The notes under the pieces: generated by a model | Told to the model about the DNA's origin: nothing | The model's database searches: none | Seen by the model: only the letters and a program-made list of their open reading frames with translations | Made by a program: the position numbers and the translations under genes | Shown: piece after piece, positions 62,239 to 64,000 of the stretch | Layout: every line of letters starts with the position of its first letter | Position numbering within the stretch: position 1 is the first letter of the stretch | DNA from: an uncultured Treponema sp. | GTDB taxonomy: Bacteria; Spirochaetota; Spirochaetia; Treponematales; Treponemataceae | Length of the DNA: 64,000 nucleotides | NCBI GenBank assembly: GCA_934667505.1 | Contig: CAKULY010000009.1 | Span: 1-64,000, forward strand | Direction: 5' to 3'

Positions 62239-63750
62239 ATGGTAAATTCTCTTATCTGCCTTACTTTGACTGGAAAAACTCTGCAAGAAGATGCGGAGCT
62301 TGTGGAAAAATACGCTCCTTATATCGATTTGGTTGAACTTAGAGTTGACCATTTGAACGAAGAAGAACAGCTTTATGTGCGGCGTTTTCCTTCGATGATT
62401 AGAATTCCTTGTATTCTTACAATTCGCCGCGAAAACGATGGTGGAAAATTTCGCAGTGGAGAGTTTGCTAGAACAGCTCTCTTTGGAAGGGCTCTTTCTT
62501 TTGCGGATCCAAATCCTACCAAGAATTTTGCTTACGTAGATTTTGAAGAAGATTTTCATATTCCGGGACTTCAAGATGGAGTGCAAGCTTTTGGCGTAAA
62601 AATTATAAGAAGCTGCCACGATTTTTCTGGTTCAATCACAAATTTGCGCGCGCGTTTTGAAAGCATGCGCAAAACTAGTTTTGAAATTCCAAAAGTTGCG
62701 GTCATGCCTAAAAATCTTTCTGATGTTGAAAAACTTTATTTGGAATCTTCTGCGATTTCGGATATTGACCATATTGTAGTTGCAATGGGAAATCTTGGAA
62801 TCTCATCAAGAATTCTTGCCAAAAAATTTAATTCATATCTTACATATACTTCGCCTTGCGAGACTTTGACCAATACTTCTGAAATTGGCCACCTTGATCC
62901 AATAACTTTAAATGAACTATACAACTTCAGAAACTTGAATGACCGCACTCGCATTTTTGCGGTTACAGGCTATCCTCTAAAAAAGACTTCTAGCCCGATG
63001 ATTCACAATTCTGGCTATAGGGCGCATGATATGAACAGGGTGTTCGTCCCTTTGCCTTCAACTTCTATAGAAGAATCTCTTACTTTTGCAGAAAATTTTG
63101 GAATTGACGGGCTTGCAGTAACAGTTCCTTACAAGGAATCGGTTATTTCTTTTTTGGATAATATTGATTCCGAAGTTGGCGAAATTGGCGCTTGCAATAC
63201 AGTTGTAAAAGAATATTCCCAGTGGGTGGGACATAATACTGATGCCTACGGATTTTCAAGAGCTTTGTGCGAATTTCTGGGAGTAAAAAAGCTTTCAAGA
63301 AGAAAGGTTGCAATAATTGGCGCAGGAGGGGCTGCTAAGGCAATCGCATACGCAATTAAGCAGCTTGGCGGAAAGGCCTGCATTTTTAACAGGACTTTAA
63401 GCCATGCCAAATATATTGCTGATCGATATGGATTTGAATACGCAGCTTTAGAGGAGCAGAGCGCGGGGCTTTTAGACCGATATTCTGATATAATAGTTCA
63501 AACTACAAATGTCGGAATGAATAGCGCGGAAAATCCTAATAAAGAAAACAATCCGATTTGGTTTTATCAGTTTAAGGGTACAGAAAATCTTTTTGACATA
63601 GTTTATACCCCTGAAGTAACTCCTGTAATGAAAGTCGCAAGAGCCGCAGGTTGCAATGTCTGCAACGGGTTTAAAATGTTAACTTATCAAGGGTATAGGC
63701 AGTTCAAATATTTTACAGGAGTCGATTATGAAAGAACTTTCTCAGAATGA
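62239..63750 (+). CDS. aroDE: Bifunctional type I 3-dehydroquinate dehydratase / shikimate dehydrogenase
   Basis: Residues 1-220 are a type I dehydroquinase with the catalytic His127 (RSCHDFSG) and the Schiff-base Lys152 (IPKVAVMPK). Residues 235-503 are shikimate dehydrogenase with GYPLKKTSSPMIHN, Lys299 (VPYKES), Asp335 (HNTDAYGF) and the NADP loop GAGGAAKA (361-368). The chain carries out steps three and four of the shikimate pathway. This fusion is known in plants and some bacteria. It starts 12 bases after the PASTA gene and overlaps rpiA by 23 bases. Confidence 0.92.
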   Translation: MVNSLICLTLTGKTLQEDAELVEKYAPYIDLVELRVDHLNEEEQLYVRRFPSMIRIPCILTIRRENDGGKFRSGEFARTALFGRALSFADPNPTKNFAYVDFEEDFHIPGLQDGVQAFGVKIIRSCHDFSGSITNLRARFESMRKTSFEIPKVAVMPKNLSDVEKLYLESSAISDIDHIVVAMGNLGISSRILAKKFNSYLTYTSPCETLTNTSEIGHLDPITLNELYNFRNLNDRTRIFAVTGYPLKKTSSPMIHNSGYRAHDMNRVFVPLPSTSIEESLTFAENFGIDGLAVTVPYKESVISFLDNIDSEVGEIGACNTVVKEYSQWVGHNTDAYGFSRALCEFLGVKKLSRRKVAIIGAGGAAKAIAYAIKQLGGKACIFNRTLSHAKYIADRYGFEYAALEEQSAGLLDRYSDIIVQTTNVGMNSAENPNKENNPIWFYQFKGTENLFDIVYTPEVTPVMKVARAAGCNVCNGFKMLTYQGYRQFKYFTGVDYERTFSE

Positions 63751-64000
63751 GCAAAAAAAACTTGCAGCTGTAACTGCAGTTGAAACTCTTCTTAAACAAG
63801 GGCTTATTTTTAGTGGAATGAAAATCGGTCTTGGAACTGGTTCTACCGCCTTGCCAGCTGTAAAGCGTTTAAGCGAATATATTGCCGATGGAACTTTAAA
63901 AGATATAAAAGCGGTGGCTACAAGTTTCCAGACAGAAAACGCTTGCACAGACTGGGGAATACCTGTTTATTCTTTTAGAAATAGAATTATTGACGGGCAG
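63728..64000 (+). CDS. rpiA: Ribose-5-phosphate isomerase A, 5' part only
   Basis: The reading frame starts inside the end of aroDE, six bases after an AGGAG site, and runs open to the end of the window (91 codons). The translated start contains KIGLGTGSTALPAVKRL and VATSFQTENAC, the substrate-phosphate loop and next segment of RpiA. The enzyme interconverts ribose 5-phosphate and ribulose 5-phosphate. The catalytic residues would lie beyond the window. Confidence 0.82.
   Translation, partial: MKELSQNEQKKLAAVTAVETLLKQGLIFSGMKIGLGTGSTALPAVKRLSEYIADGTLKDIKAVATSFQTENACTDWGIPVYSFRNRIIDGQ

Overview
The window reads as a spirochaete chromosome, most likely a host-associated Treponema. The signs are low to moderate GC, a very large set of lipoproteins with loose spirochaetal lipoboxes, PilZ and HD-GYP proteins, a STAS/zinc-ribbon protein, and housekeeping operons (prfA-prmC, def-fmt, aroDE-rpiA). 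No species can be fixed from sequence alone.

Layout. 1-327 holds a 92-bp tandem repeat and a GC-rich repeat. 328-9056 carries fatty-acid genes (fabF, fabZ), a PilZ protein, an RlmM-like methyltransferase, metA, an esterase-like protein, a U32 protein and a RelA/SpoT protein with a degenerate hydrolase site. 9386-15216 is a tripartite RND efflux operon (outer-membrane channel, adaptor, pump) ending in a small PII-like gene. 15423-18322 holds prmC, prfA and a PurO-like protein on the minus strand. 18633-39181 is the main accessory region: two large surface GH13 amylase lipoproteins, two fibronectin-III lipoproteins, a bacterial-Ig lipoprotein, META and DUF4097 proteins, a probable beta-barrel protein and a decayed PIN toxin with its antitoxin. 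Together these look like a surface starch-handling system, and one of the genes carries a G9 tract that could phase-vary it. 39417-49401 has gdhA, an HD-GYP phosphodiesterase, HU, an HU-transmembrane-LysM fusion, argS, a STAS protein, a region dense in DnaA boxes, a one-chain ECF transporter and tRNA-Cys. 49570-55175 has a MITE-like element, a beta-propeller adenylate cyclase, an XRE-controlled small-gene module and a BrnT/BrnA pair. 55345-64000 has a HisA-HisI-HisE fusion, hisD, an AEC transporter, def, fmt, a PASTA protein, aroDE and the start of rpiA.

Short repeats occupy most intergenic gaps. One family has terminal inverted repeats and, at two sites, flanking direct repeats that look like insertion footprints. 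A second is a mosaic of hairpin modules placed just upstream of tolC and hisD, with a 74-bp block identical at both places. Several genes have a -10 box only 6-9 bases before the ATG and no Shine-Dalgarno sequence, which suggests frequent leaderless transcription. All calls come from reading the sequence; no database search was run.
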